In this document: positions 43,597 to 55,886 of the stretch, in pieces
Numbering within the stretch: the first letter of the stretch is position 1
Layout: each line of letters starts with the position of its first letter
Source: Kalmusia sp. IMI 367209
Lineage: Eukaryota; Ascomycota; Dothideomycetes; Pleosporales; Didymosphaeriaceae
Length of the DNA stretch: 64,000 nucleotides
Reading direction: 5' to 3'
NCBI GenBank assembly: GCA_027946365.1
Contig: JAPEUQ010000012.1
Span: 434,001-498,000 of the forward strand
Notes under the pieces: generated by a model
Databases searched by the model: none
The model's input: only the letters and a program-made list of their open reading frames with translations
What the model was told of the DNA's origin: nothing
Made by a program: the position numbers and the translations under genes

Positions 43597-45625
43597 TCAT
43601 GTTGCGGAAGAAGCAAACAAGACCTTTCGCGGATTGCCCAGCGTCAGTGACCCACTCCCGCCCATGCCCTCCAATAGTCTATTCATTCCTCCTAGATCGA
43701 GCTCACCGCGAGCCAAAAGTGCTTGATCGGTCCGTCTAGTATCCTCCTCTTCCGCGTTCTCATTCGCAGAGAACGAAGTAGCATCTCGATCCGCTGGCTC
43801 AGCAGTTGCAGTTCCGATGATTAAACGATGATCAGATGCGAGAAGTACTTCTCTCGGTACAGCCATGCGAGCGTCTCTCGTAGTGGTGTCAAATTGACTA
43901 ACAGACACGATAGACTCGCCCAACAACGGGATATCATGTATTTGTGACAGACCTGGTCCTTGCAGTGAGTTCCTAGCGTTACTCGAAGCACTTCTTGCCC
44001 TAAATTTCGCGAGGTCAGGAAGGCGATAGACTTCTTTGCCGTACCAAATAACAACTGAATCTTCCGCCGCTGCCCCATTCGAAGACGCGAGCGAAGCAAC
44101 TGATACGCCGCCTCGTATAGGTATTGCGCTGGAGGAATTTCCATGGAATAATGTCTCTTCTTTCCTACGGCGCGTGTTGGGCGTCATTGGAACTAATGAA
44201 TTACGACCGCTACGAGACTTGGGGCTGGAAGCACCACTGCTAGCCTTATCAGATTCGGAGGTACCAACGAAGCTCCGCAAAGAGAATGAGGATGGATCCG
44301 CTGGTGGGTTTGGGTCTGTGTGCTCTACATCCCAGACGCCCCATTCACCGTCAGCAAGTAAGGCAAGGATGCTGCGACCTTCGGAGACCCAGGCAGCATC
44401 AATGATAGGTTTCCGCGTAGCAAGAACAGGTGGAGACACTGCACCAGACTTGATGTTTTCAAATCTTGTCCTGAACAAAGCTACAAATGCACCAGTAGAG
44501 CTACCCCGTTTACGGGGCGCGAAAGGATCGTAGATGCGGGCAATACCCGCCGAGTCTGCGACCAGAAGCTGAGAATGTCGGCGCTTCGGATATTGCGCAG
44601 TGTTGAATGCAATTTTCGATGCCGGCTCCTGAAGAGTAAGGGCTTGGTACGCTGAGATTGGATTTGTAGTTTTGACCGACGTCTCAGTAAGGCTAAAGCG
44701 CCAGATCTTCAGAAGGCCGCCGAGTTCGCCTGAGTGAGAAGCAACGAGCAGATCAAACCCCTGTGTGTCTTGACCAGCTACTGAGCGACGCCGGGGCTGT
44801 TTCTTTCGAGGACTTCGTCGCCCGGGTGCTGTAGCACTATCTTCTTCACCATCGACCTCCATTTCATCTCCTGATCCTGATGGTTGTCCTTGCCTAGGCT
44901 CAGCTTCTGACGTCCAAGTGATACTCACGCCGCTTGGAATAGTTTGGTGACCAGCATACGTAGGGATTTTGACAATCTCCTCCCCAAATAGGGACTTGAT
45001 GTTCGAAGGCCGCTCCTTGGCTGCGTCTGGGGGTGGATTCAAGGGCAGCGTTATGATACGCACTGTGAAGTCCGCGCATGACACCACGAATACCATTTTT
45101 TGATTAAAAATAGGAGGTACGGTTTCGCTGGGTCGTAGCTCGGAGGCCACCGGTACCTGTGGAACAGCGATATGCAAGACCTCAGTATTCAGAGGCAGCC
45201 GAATCTGCTGGACGATTGATGGATAGGAAAGGTCAGGGTCCAGCTCTTCCTCCTCTTTCTCGAATTCGGCTTTGGGCGGTGGTTGCGAGCCACTTTTTGC
45301 GGGCTCGTCGTCGTCCGAGTCTATGATCATGATGGCGTCTTTGGTGCCATTGACCTTTGGCGGCGGTTTGGTAGGTACTTTGGAGGCTGGCGCAGATTTC
45401 TTCAGTGGACGTCCACCTCTCCAAAGTATGCCAACCCCATTCTCGTGCCCGTATAGTATAATAGTCGATCCATTCGGCGCTTTGACGGGGTAGATGGCAC
45501 TGGCGTGCGCGCGATGGGGCAATTCATATCTGACAAAGGTCAGCCATCTTCTCGCAGGGGACTGGGTGCGGGCGTGCCTACCTTAGGTGGGTCGTCTTGC
45601 CCTTGGTCGCGATGATGGGCTGCAT
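43597..45625 (-). CDS. WD-repeat protein, probably nucleoporin Nup37
   Basis: Probably the Nup37 subunit of the outer-ring (Nup107-160) complex of the nuclear pore; the assignment rests on recalled fungal sequences and is moderate. Two exons, 45625-45582 and 45529-43597, with a 52-base intron (GTAGGC...TGTCAG), give 658 residues. The N-terminus has YELPHRAHASAIYPVKAPNG and STIILYGHENGVGILWRGGR. Beta-propeller-like strands follow (MVFVVSCADFTVRIITLPLN; GLLKIWRFSLTETSV; QLLVADSAGIARIYDPFAPR; ILALLADGEWGVWDVEHTDP). Two inserts are disordered: an acidic DSDDDEPAKSG region and a basic RRSPRKKQPRRRS, nuclear-localisation-like. The C-terminal third is helical and Ser-rich, ending LGNPRKVLFASSAT. Shares a 347-base upstream region with APC1. 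Confidence 0.7.
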
Positions 45626-45972
45626 GCTGGCACAAGATGTGTGGAAGAGCGCGTTATTACGAAGCAGCGTTGGGGGCTTTTCTGGTGCAGGACCCAGACG
45701 TGAGGCAACCGTAAGAGACCAAGTGGTTCGATCGCATTTGCGTGCTGGGTGGAGTACGTGCGATGGGAGCAGCAAGGTAGGCTCGGAGGTGTTGCGGAGC
45801 GAAGATCTGGCCGCGCGGGTAGGCGCGTCAAAACACCGCGTCGACCTTCACCACTCGCATCACGACCTGCCGCGCAGGCCCCGCCAAACCACCATGAACC
45901 GCAGTCGCATGAACTGACCACCAGCAAGGCAAAATCTACACACATCCCTCATGCCGCGAAATAAGCCTCCGC
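45626..45972. promoter_or_regulatory. Divergent promoter between the Nup37-like gene and APC1
   Basis: 347 bases separate the two start codons. GC-rich, no gene inside. Presumed bidirectional promoter of a pore subunit and an APC/C subunit. Confidence 0.45.
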
Positions 45973-48900
45973 ATGGCTGCTCTACACTCATTCGGCGTCC
46001 GCAAGCCCGCCGCGCTGCATTATCTGATCGCTGAATCCATCCTCACTGAGGACAGCACCGAGCGCGACTATGTTTGGGACACATATCCTGAGGGCACCGA
46101 TGCGACCGAAGATGAGGTGGTAGCAACTGCGTACCATGTTGTATGGTCGCGAGGCGGCCTTGTCCGTAAGGCGTACAACTTTGAGATCGAGAAAGAGCGG
46201 GTCGTCCAGGCGTTGCTCACATGGTTCCCCACCGAAGAGCCCGCATCCGCGGCCTCACAGAGCCCAGGACGGAGTATGGCAGTTGATTCTACCTGGAGCT
46301 ATCTCACTCAAGGCACGCAACCAACAACGGATCCCAATGCGCCCACCGACCAGGCCCCACGCACGGTAGAGGGCAGATCACGCGCGCTGGTCGTATTCCT
46401 CAAGTCGCAGGCACACGTCTTCTTTCTCTCGGGTGCCACGCATGTCGTGAATCTTCCGTTCGAAGTAGAAAGAGCATTCCCAGCTGCGCGCGGCGTTGTG
46501 CTGCAAAGGAAGATTGCCCCTCCACCGGCTATACCAGCCAGCCCACAGATGCCTTCCGTCCCACCTAATTCATTTCTCTCCAACCCTCAGTCTTTCCTCT
46601 CTCAGAATCCTTCGCAAAGCTTTGGTCAACCTTTTCGCCGCCAAGGGTCTTCTTTAGGACCGTCGCGACTGAGCTTGGGTCCGAAGCACCCACAGACGCC
46701 CTTGTTCCTGGAAGAGCTGGCAAGGGGTTCTACAGCCCCAAATACAGATGGCCTACCGAGGCTATATTCATTCACCGATCCGCTAGCTGAATTAGGCCTG
46801 GTAGTTCATGTTGTTGCAGGCAATGAGAGGGGTGGCTTGCTGACTGCCAACGGCTCTGGTCATCGAAAGTTGGAACCTATTAACAAGGCTGAAGAAATCA
46901 TCTACGTTTCGCCGCAGAATGAAGTGCTTTTCGATCGGAGTGGTAATGATAAACCCCTCCTTTTGGTCGTCACGGCCAATTATGAGACGAATGTATTTAC
47001 CATCTGGTCCGCTGCTTATCTCGAACCAAAATCAATATCACATTCTCGGAAACACCATGCTTCCTTTTCCGCTTCAAAATCGCGACGGCGCAGTTCATAC
47101 GGCCCCACTGCTCCGGGCACTGGTGCAACGACCCCGGCAGTCCGAGGTGGTGACCGGCTGAGAGAGAGCCTCGGCGGTGCTGCTCGGAGTAAAACTCAGC
47201 CTCCATCTTTCAAGACATCTACACAGCCAAGGGAACGCCTTTCAGATCAGGCTGTAGAAGATGCGCTTGCGTCACGGCTCAACCCAGACTTTGATCCAAC
47301 TCGCCAACAAAAGGACTCTAGGCGAGTCAGTTCGTTACTTTCCCGCGCTGAACTTTCCACGACCTTCGACAAGACTGCATTCCAGGATCTTGCAAGTCAG
47401 CGCCATAGTCTGGGGGGAAGTTTCTCGACGAGCTTCGGAGCCAGCCAACGGAGCCGACACTCCCTAGGCAACGACAGGACAAGCTTTGGTGGATTTTCGC
47501 ATCTCCGCCATAGAGCCTCCACCCCCGGGAGTATCAGTTCGCGAATTAGTTTGAGTAATGTCTCGATGGACGATACCTTCGACGAGACCATGGACGACAC
47601 CTTCGATACGATAGAGGACTACGATGAGCTTGACGACTTGTTCGCACCTGTTGATACTAGCACTGACCAAGGATCTCTAGAGGGGCTCCGTAAAGAATTG
47701 ATAATGACTGAGGTAGAGCAGATTCCTGTACAGAAATACCTCCAACCCGGCCTTTTCGCTTTGAAGGACTTGGCATCAGCATCGAAGGTATACATAATCT
47801 TTCATCGAGTTGAATAACCTCAGACTAATGAGTATATGCAGGTTACGTCGAAGGCAATAATATCAGCGGCACCCTTCAATTCTGCTACGTTGCATGAGCG
47901 CAAGGCGTACTTGTACCTTATGCACTCTTCTTTGAAGCACCCCCTAGAATGCGAAATCGCAATTACACGCAAGCGGCTATCCCCCTCGGCTTCTGCTTCT
48001 CAATCTGGTACACATACTGCGCCTCCACGCTATGCATGTGTTCCGAGATTCGCTCAACTCAAGGAGATGAAGGGATGCCGTGACCTTGTCAAATTAGCCG
48101 ACGGTCATGTAGAACGAATTATATGCCTTACTTCGAGCGATCCAAAGGAGCCGTGTCTTTCTGTTTTGGCGGGATGGGGAACTCATTTGCCGTCCAAATT
48201 CGACGTGAAGACGGCAAGACTCTTCAATCCATATGCGATTTTCCAAGACGAGCACTTGAGAGCGACCGCGGGACTCAATAGAACTATCAATCTTCAAAAA
48301 CCTCTGCAGCGCCTCTTGGCGCCGGGTCTGAATGGCTTGTTAGATATTGTGGATGGAGAAAACCAACGCCATCAGACTCAGATCTGTCTTCAACCCACGG
48401 ATATCTTTGTCGCAGACCTCTTTCGAGTCTTGCGAATCATTCTACCTAATCATACAGGTGATCTTCTACTGGACATCTGGTGGAGTATACGCAGATCCTT
48501 AGACAACGAACCAAACCGTTCAACCCATGCAGATTGGATAGCTTTCGTCTCAACGCTCTTTACGATGGCAACCCCTTTCGTCGACGAAAGGACCAAAAAA
48601 CATGCTCAGCGTGGAAAGTCTGGTCTGAGACGCAACACTGGCCGTTCGAAGGAGCAAGCTGAAGATGATGAATCGTCAGCTTGGAAACTGATGTGCGATC
48701 GACAATCCGTAGGGCCTCATACTAAGGATTGGGAGTCCACACCATGGCAATGGGTGCAACGATCGAGACCGGCGGCCGTGAGCATTAGTATGAGCCCACC
48801 ATCTACGCGTAGCTCCGTTCATCAGCTCCCACCTATTTCAAAACAAATTACAGGGAAGCAGGATCTGCTAGTGACTTGTGCTGAGCTCGCACGTCAGTTC

Positions 48901-51900
48901 AATCAAACACCCATAGGCAAAGCGGCAAGCGACCATTGGCGGCGTCTCTCACCCTCTGAAAAGCAAGATCTACGTATCTCAACTCTCTCTGAGGTGGTTG
49001 TCACACTTCACCTGTTCCGCGAAGAGCTCAAGCTGAACATCCTCGCACCAGACCTCTCCTCTGCAAAATTTGGCAATTTAGCCCCAGTCCTTGCACAATT
49101 AGGACATTGGCTGCGCTGGGACGCATGGGGACGCAGGCAGGGTGGCTTTTATGATCTAGATGGAGCGTTTGCTGACGGCTGGTTATACGAAGAATCCACT
49201 TTTCTGTCCAGCGTGCGACTGCATCCTCAGCCGTGGGAGGCACCACCTTCGATCTTAGAATGGATCAGCACTGTTGCAGGTGCTCGTGTCTACCTACCTT
49301 TTCCTACGCTTGCAACACTCATTCGGAAATCTAAGGCCTCTCCACATTCGTCAGTCAACATAGACGAAGTCATTTCCAGTGTAACTCCTCGAACAGTTGC
49401 GTTACAAAAGTTCTTTCGCGATCTTGACATAGGTGCCGGTCCTAGGAAAGCTGTGGAGCTCATTGAGCAATGCGGTCTAAGTACTCACATGCTTTCTACT
49501 CTCCCCGAAGCTGCGCAAGCACCTCTCATGGAAGCGATTACCAAATGCCAGGCTAATCCACCGACTACCTGGTCTGGCTCATTGCTCCGACTCGTGCGGA
49601 GAGAGGACCTTGATCTTGGTTTGACACCACTGGATGACTCTACTCAAGATGCCCAGCAAATGAGTAGCAATACTGTAGAAGAGTATGAAAGTTCCCTGCA
49701 ATCTTCAGCTGCCGCACGAGATGTCCACGCCATGTGCGAGAGTGTCGAGCGCTCAGAAGGCCTCATATCCATGGCCGAGTCTGATCGTCATGCAATCACG
49801 AGATTGATATTCAAGGAAGACCGTCGTTACATGGAAGCACACGCCCTCGTGGAACCAATGAAACCGTCAGTCGCCTTTTATGGATACGACACCAGATCTG
49901 ACGATGCAGCGATATTAGAAGGACAAAAGATACTCGTGCAATGGGTCATGGTTCGCACGCTAGCGCTGCCCGTCGGGAGTTCGATGCTGAAGTTCAGTAG
50001 CAAGAAGCCTCTCTTGACAGAAAAGTTCTTGCTAGCTGGCTTTTCGACTTCTTGCATTATGAAGCCTATGGGTAACGTGGTCACTGCCGATCGCACAACT
50101 TATTCGGAAGAAAAGTTCTTCTGGGCATTTTTCAATCAAGGAGTTTCTGCTGGACTGAGCATTTCACGAGATGCGCAAGGCATCGATACCTCTTGGATCA
50201 TGTACAACAAGCCTGCCGAAGTTTCAAATAGGCATGCTGGGCTGTTGCTCGGTCTGGGTCTGAATGGCCACCTTAAGACCATCGCTAAATGGCTTTCCTT
50301 TAAGTACCTTACGCCTAAACATACGATGACATCCGTAGGTTTACTACTCGGTCTCTCTGCTTCCTACATGGGCACAATGGACACACTAGTTACGCGATTG
50401 TTGTCTGTTCACGTAACGCGCATGCTGCCACCTGGAGCAGCAGAGCTTAACTTGTCTCCGTATACGCAGACCACTGGTTTGATGGGCATCGGTCTGTTGT
50501 ATTACAATACCCAGCATCGACGAATGAGCGAGGTCATGTTGTCAGAAATCGAGCATGTAGATGAGCCTGATCCATCCGAGCCTCCAGACGGTCTCCGTGA
50601 TGAAGCATACCGATTAGCCGCCGGATTTGCGCTCGGATTCATCAATATTGGCAAAGGCAGAGACTTACTAGGTCTTCACGATATGCGAATTGTGGAACGC
50701 CTCCTCTCGGTTGCTGTCGCTCCAAAACCGGTTGACATTGTCCACATTCTAGATCAAGCGACGGCTGGTGCAGTGATTGCAATTGCACTGATATTCATGA
50801 AGACACATGACGAAACCGTGGCCCGCAAAATCGATGTACCGGACACGCTCCCACAATTCGATTACGTACGTCCTGACATCTTCTTGCTGCGCACGCTCGC
50901 GAAACATCTCATCATGTGGGACAAGATCTGCGTAGAGAACTCTTGGATCATTAAGAATCTTCCATTGGAGTATCGTGAAGACTACAATCTCAAAAGCATC
51001 AACAGACTACGCAGTGAGCATATGCCATTCTTCAACATTCTAGCTGGACTGCTTTGGAGTATTTCATTAAAGCATGCTGGCACGGGCGATATCGAAGTAC
51101 GCGACTTTCTCATCAGATATCTCGATCAATTCATGCGTATCAGCAGACTCCCTGCCTTGCGATACGATTCCAGGCTAGCTCGAAACACGGCCCGCAACTG
51201 TCAAGACCTAGTTGCACTCTCAATAGCTGCCGTGATGGCCGGGACAGGCGACCTCGAGCTCTTCCGGCGACTTCGCGCGCTCCACGCCCAAGTTGGGCCA
51301 GACATGCAGTACGGTACACATCTAGCATCCCACATGGCCATCGGCGTCCTCTTCCTGGGAGGCGGTACCTACACATTCAGCACTTCCAACAAAGCCATCG
51401 CCGCCCTAATCTGCGCTTTCTACCCTATCTTCCCAACTGACGTCCAGGATTCTCGCGCCCATCTCCAAGCGTTCCGCCACTTCTGGGTCCTCGCAGCTGA
51501 ACCGCGATGCCTGATAATCCGAGACGTCGACACTGGCAAAGCGTTCTCTACGCCCATATTAGTCTATCTCAAAGATGGCGACGACGTCCCAAACACAATG
51601 ACGGCGCCGTGCCTCCTCCCCGAGCTACAAACCATCGCGCGCATCGAAACGGTTGACCCCGCGTACTGGCCCACAACGCTCGACTTCGTGCTCAATCCTC
51701 TCCATCTCCAGCACTTCCGGTACAACCAGACGCTCAATGTCCGCCGGCGCGCACCCCACGACCAGTTCGCAAACACCTTCTCCGCGACGCTCGTCGCGCT
51801 CAACGACGCGCAGTCCACGCGCTACACCCGCGCCATGTGGGACTGGCTGTTCTCACTCCCGTCCCTCTCCGAGTTCACAAAGGCGGATGTCGGTCTCATT

Positions 51901-52101
51901 CTGCCGTCCGATCCGCACTCGAGCACGTTTATGGATGCGGGAAGCACCATCGTGGATCACAGGCTGGTGCTGAACAAGTTGAGCCGGAGCTGGAGGGCGA
52001 GGGATCTATGGGAGGTAAGGGGAGTATTGGAGTGGGCGGAGGGAGCTGCCGCAACGGGGGATGGGCGCTTGAGATGGCTAGGGGGGTCATTGACAGGGTG
52101 A
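45973..52101 (+). CDS. APC1: Anaphase-promoting complex subunit 1 (APC1/BimE)
   Basis: Largest scaffold subunit of the APC/C ubiquitin ligase that triggers anaphase and mitotic exit. Two exons, 45973-47787 and 47842-52101, with a 54-base intron (GTATAC...CTAAT...ATGCAG); 2024 residues. The N-terminal WD40-like domain covers roughly residues 1-620 and contains Ser/Pro-rich inserts (SFGQPFRRQGSSLGPSRLSL, RHSLGGSFSTSFG) that may be phosphorylated loops. The middle is helical. The proteasome/cyclosome repeats begin near residue 1400: HAGLLLGLGLNGHLKTIAKW, TSVGLLLGLSASYMGTMDTL, TTGLMGIGLLYYNTQHRRMS, YRLAAGFALGFINIGKGRDL and later ASHMAIGVLFLGGGTYTFST. The C-terminus holds FYPIFPTDVQDSRAHLQAFR and VLAAEPRCL, family hallmarks. 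A GTAAGG near 52014 could be a donor for a different last exon; I kept the simple stop. Confidence 0.95.
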
Positions 52102-52931
52102 GGGCGGGCATTTTGGAACGGGGAGGCAGATGGAGGGGTGAGTGGTGTCAGGTCGATGGACGGGTGCGTGCTCGGGAGATGTGTCCCAGGATCCAAAGTG
52201 GTTAATTCTTCATGCTGAGTCGTAGTTACCTACCTCATTGCATGATCCTAAGATAGTATTCTAAAGTTGCATTGTAGGCGCAGTTACCCGGAGTGCAAAC
52301 ACAACGACAGTCTATAAACTTTATTTGCAGATGTATGTGAGCCTCAAGATAATGACGCCTCATGAGATCGTCCTTCTTACCTGAGCGCTAAACGAATCTT
52401 TTCATTACTACCTTTACATATGTGTTGTTTTGTGCCAGCCCTGAGGGTAGCTAGATTTTGTTTGATCTATCTTTTGTAACGTATGCTCGGGTACCTCTTT
52501 GCGTTAAAACCCCCTACTAGAACTTCGTGCTACTGTAGTCTGCATAGCGAGATATACTTCGAGTGCCCGAGGAGTCCCAGGAGTACGAAATATCAAGCAA
52601 GCTTCGACAAGAGAAATTGAATCGTTGCGAAAAAAGGCGTTCACTCAACCCGTGTGAGTAGTAGGGCAAGTGACGGTACAGAGATCAAGCATGCCTAGGC
52701 TCGACCTTCACCTTCACCGCGAAAGTCTCAGCAGAACCACTGTTGTCAGTCATGTGGGCCAGAATAATTGGAGAAATCGTGTGTCATTGAGACTACTATC
52801 TATGCTACATGATGCATGTCGCGTGATTCATAATGGCGCAAAAATGGCCCTTACACAAGCTACTCTGCTGATGCAAGCCATGAAATGGAATCGAAAGATA
52901 CACTGACATTGCTGCCTTGCAAAATACTCTT
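52102..52931. other. Convergent intergenic region (APC1 and glucanase 3' ends)
   Basis: 830 bases. First about 100 bases may contain an alternative APC1 last exon (after a TTGACAG acceptor near 52098). Nothing else recognised. Confidence 0.4.
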
Positions 52932-54381
52932 TCACAAGATACCCCAGTACTTCTCTGCGTTGAATGTAGACGCATCATCTTGTTTCCAAAGCGTGTCGAA
53001 CGCATTGAAGAGGAATAGATCCTGGCTGAATTCGGCGCGAATGGATGCGATGGCAGACTTCTGAGCATCCGGCGAGGCTACAGCCTTGTCGTGGGCGGAA
53101 CCTTGGTGCGGCCAACCTGACTCGGTGACGATGACGCGTTTTCCAGGACAGGCAGTCTTGACACGATCGACTTCGCTTCTGACGAACTTGCCCGCATCTT
53201 TGGCCTCAGTGTTGGGGTCGAACCAGGCGTGGATGTTGACGAGTGTTAAATCGGATTTGGAACAAATGCTCGGGTTGTCAATAACAGCAGGAGCAGTTTC
53301 CACAGCGCCGACGGGTCCGTTATAACCAGCACCCCGGAGGGCTGTACGAGCTTGTACAATGGTATCCTGAGCGTCGCTGGCCGTGATAACACCCGCGTTG
53401 ACTCTCTCATTTTCGACACTAACGACACTGATGATGTCCCAACTGCCGCCGTTTTCTTGTTTAATACCACTTGACAAGGCACTGACGACTTCTTGAATTT
53501 GCTTCAGTGAAACATACGAGTCAGTAAACTAGTGTTCAATTATACGTTAGTGATACATACCTGATTCGGCGCGTAGATACCGCCCATGATTTTTTGCCCG
53601 TTCTTCTTGGCTTCTCGAATAACTATTGGAATTTGTCCGCAGTCGCTTCCGTATATCCTCACGATGCCGAATTCCTTCAACTTTTCGAAGTCTGAAGTTA
53701 TCTCGTCGGCCGTCTTGCACTCAATATTTTGTTCTGATCCCTTGTACGGATCGTATGTAACACCAATGGGGAAGGAATCACCGGAACTAGCGCCAGGCTT
53801 TGGAGCGGGCGCCTCCTGCGCTTGAGCAGAAGGTTCAGGTGAAGGGGGCGGTGCTTCTGAACTTGGTGCCGGAGCAGGAGTTGATGGCGTTGGCTCCGGA
53901 GGAGGCGGTGGTGGTGGCACAACACTAGAAGTGGGTTCCAAGTTCTGAACAAAAACAGACGATGGCACCTCGGAGGAAGATGGGCCAGGAGGCGGAACAG
54001 AGGCTGGTAGCAGTGACTCGACCGGAGCTAAGCTTGGAGCAGAACTGGAAGATGCAACTGGGGTGGGCTCAGCTATAGTTGTGGGAATGCTGGTGGCTCG
54101 CTCCATAGTTGAGGTGAGGTACGGCGCGCCATTCTCGTCAACGTAGACGACTGCATCTGCAATGGTCTCGGTGACGAAAATAACCTCGGTGGTCACGGCA
54201 CGCTTGATATCTGCTTCAATTAGCTGGAAGCAAGGTGGTAGTTGTTTATAACAGTGTGTTCTTCCGTAGCAGGCCCTGCATGGTTCAAAATATGACCATA
54301 ATACGTACTGAGTGGATGTCCAAGCGTGCCTACGAAAAGACCACCCAAAACGAGCGAACTCGCAGATGCACCCAGCTTCAT
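52932..54381 (-). CDS. Secreted GH17 beta-1,3-glucanase (Scw/BtgE type)
   Basis: Cell-wall glucanase or transglucosidase of glycoside hydrolase family 17, likely remodelling beta-1,3-glucan. It starts at 54381 with a signal peptide (MKLGASASSLVLGGLFVGTL). A first intron (GTACGT at about 54303) leads to exon 2, which starts with a Kex2-like dibasic (KRAVTTEVIFVTETIADAVV). A long Pro/Ser/Thr/Ala linker follows (PPPPPPPEPTPSTPAPAPSS). The catalytic domain begins at FPIGVTYDPYKGSEQNIECK, continues with FGIVRIYGSDCGQIPIVIRE, and crosses a 32-base intron (GTATGT...CTAAC...ACTAG) after APNQ. The acid/base Glu is in VSVENERVNAG and the nucleophile Glu in RVIVTESGWPHQGSAHDK; both are present. It ends FNAEKYWGIL, as family members do. 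The exact acceptor of intron 1 is uncertain (GAAG or GCAG). Confidence 0.9.
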
Positions 54382-55886
54382 AATGAAGGCACCGACTCGG
54401 TTCTGGGAACAAATTTGGAAAATATGTATTGCTGAATGAAAGACTGGAAGTGCCGACCAGCGGCGTCAGTCAGACAGCCGCAAGTAAACAAGGGTGCAAG
54501 TAGAACAGGTTTGTTGGAGCTTCGAGGGGACTTGGGCGACAACTTACGAGAACTGGCTCTCGAGTCCAGACCTCCACGTTCAACGTAGAGCGTCGGGTGT
54601 AGCGAATGTGATGGAATGCGGATCGGAAATGTAAGGCGGTTGTCAAGGTGCAGGAGAGTTATGCGGAGATTGTGTGACCAACAAAGGAACAAAGGGGAGT
54701 TGAAAGGAATGCTACACCTCTCGCAACCGAACAAAGGAGTGGAAGTCGGGCGCAGCCGACGGGTGGTAGGGAACGATTGAAGAACTGTAGGAGGAAAAGA
54801 GTAGCGACAGAAGTGTCGAGGCGAGCAAGGGAGACTGTGCGATGTTGTGGCAGCAAACGGTACCTGACGCGCTAGCCTATTTGGGTGACGCGCCAGCGGA
54901 GTCCGACCAAAGGCGCAATCGCGCAACGACCATCTGTGAAGGGAGAGGGCAACATTCGCGCGTGCTTTCGCAGTGGAAATAGTGAGATTTTAAGGCCTCG
55001 AAACAATAGAGAACATGCGGGGTGCGTGTGGGTTCTAAGATGAGGCTATCTCCCTGAAACTGCAATGCGTCGCATCTTTTTCCCTGTCCCGCGTGACTAT
55101 GTTGGAGCTGTCCAGCCTTGGAGATGAATTACCGCGGTACGAGGCGTGCTGAGCCAGATAGGTACTGACCGAGGCGAACAAAAGCATGGAACTAATTGTA
55201 CGTTGTATTGGTGCGTTGAGACAGACTACAATGTGAAAGCGAGTGGAAACACGACAGATAGGAACGTGTCGCACGGGGTACAAACAAAAAAGGGACAGCA
55301 GAGAAGGATCTAAAAGAGATCTGAGTATGAAAGAATGAAGAGATGGTTGAATGGAAATTAGAGTGATACCTAGCTGACGCGGGTTGATCTGGGTGTCTAT
55401 CGTGGTAGCCCCTGGTGAGCCTAGAGCATGGGAAGATTATCACGCCGATGTGATGAGCACGCTCGTGGAAATGGCCACTCGGTGCGAAGACATACTGTGT
55501 GAGGCTAGAAAGTTGGTTGTAGCTGCTCTAGGCGCAACGGTAAGTAGATGTGATGAGAGAGCGTGGCCGCACGAGTAGCGGTGATGAGGAGTGCGAGATG
55601 ACACTTGGGCGTCCGAAGTGCGACGGGCCAATTTTGGCGCGCCGATGCTTAGCCTTGAGAACCACAATCGGGTAACAAAGGCGACGTTCAGAGCAAGGAG
55701 ATACCAATCACAGAAATCGATTGTAGACATTCTACCCTGGGTCATGTGTAAAAGTACGAGTTGCACAAGATTCTCGTATCGCAGCGGGGTTGATCGGTCC
55801 AGTTTGATGAGACGTGTGCAACGCTTACTCATGGCTTACCTATGCACATCGTATGACAACACCAGAAGCAGGCCAGTCTCTCAACC
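54382..55886. promoter_or_regulatory. 1.5-kb divergent upstream region of glucanase and F-box-like genes
   Basis: Long noncoding-looking stretch between divergent starts. Minus-strand frames such as 54926-54378 and plus-strand frames around 55590-55940 are open but show no family features. The length suggests a regulated promoter for the wall glucanase. Confidence 0.4.

Noticed and set aside
54378..54926. 182-codon minus-strand ORF upstream of the GH17 gene
   Set aside because: Overlaps the real start of the glucanase in another frame, low-complexity and no family features.
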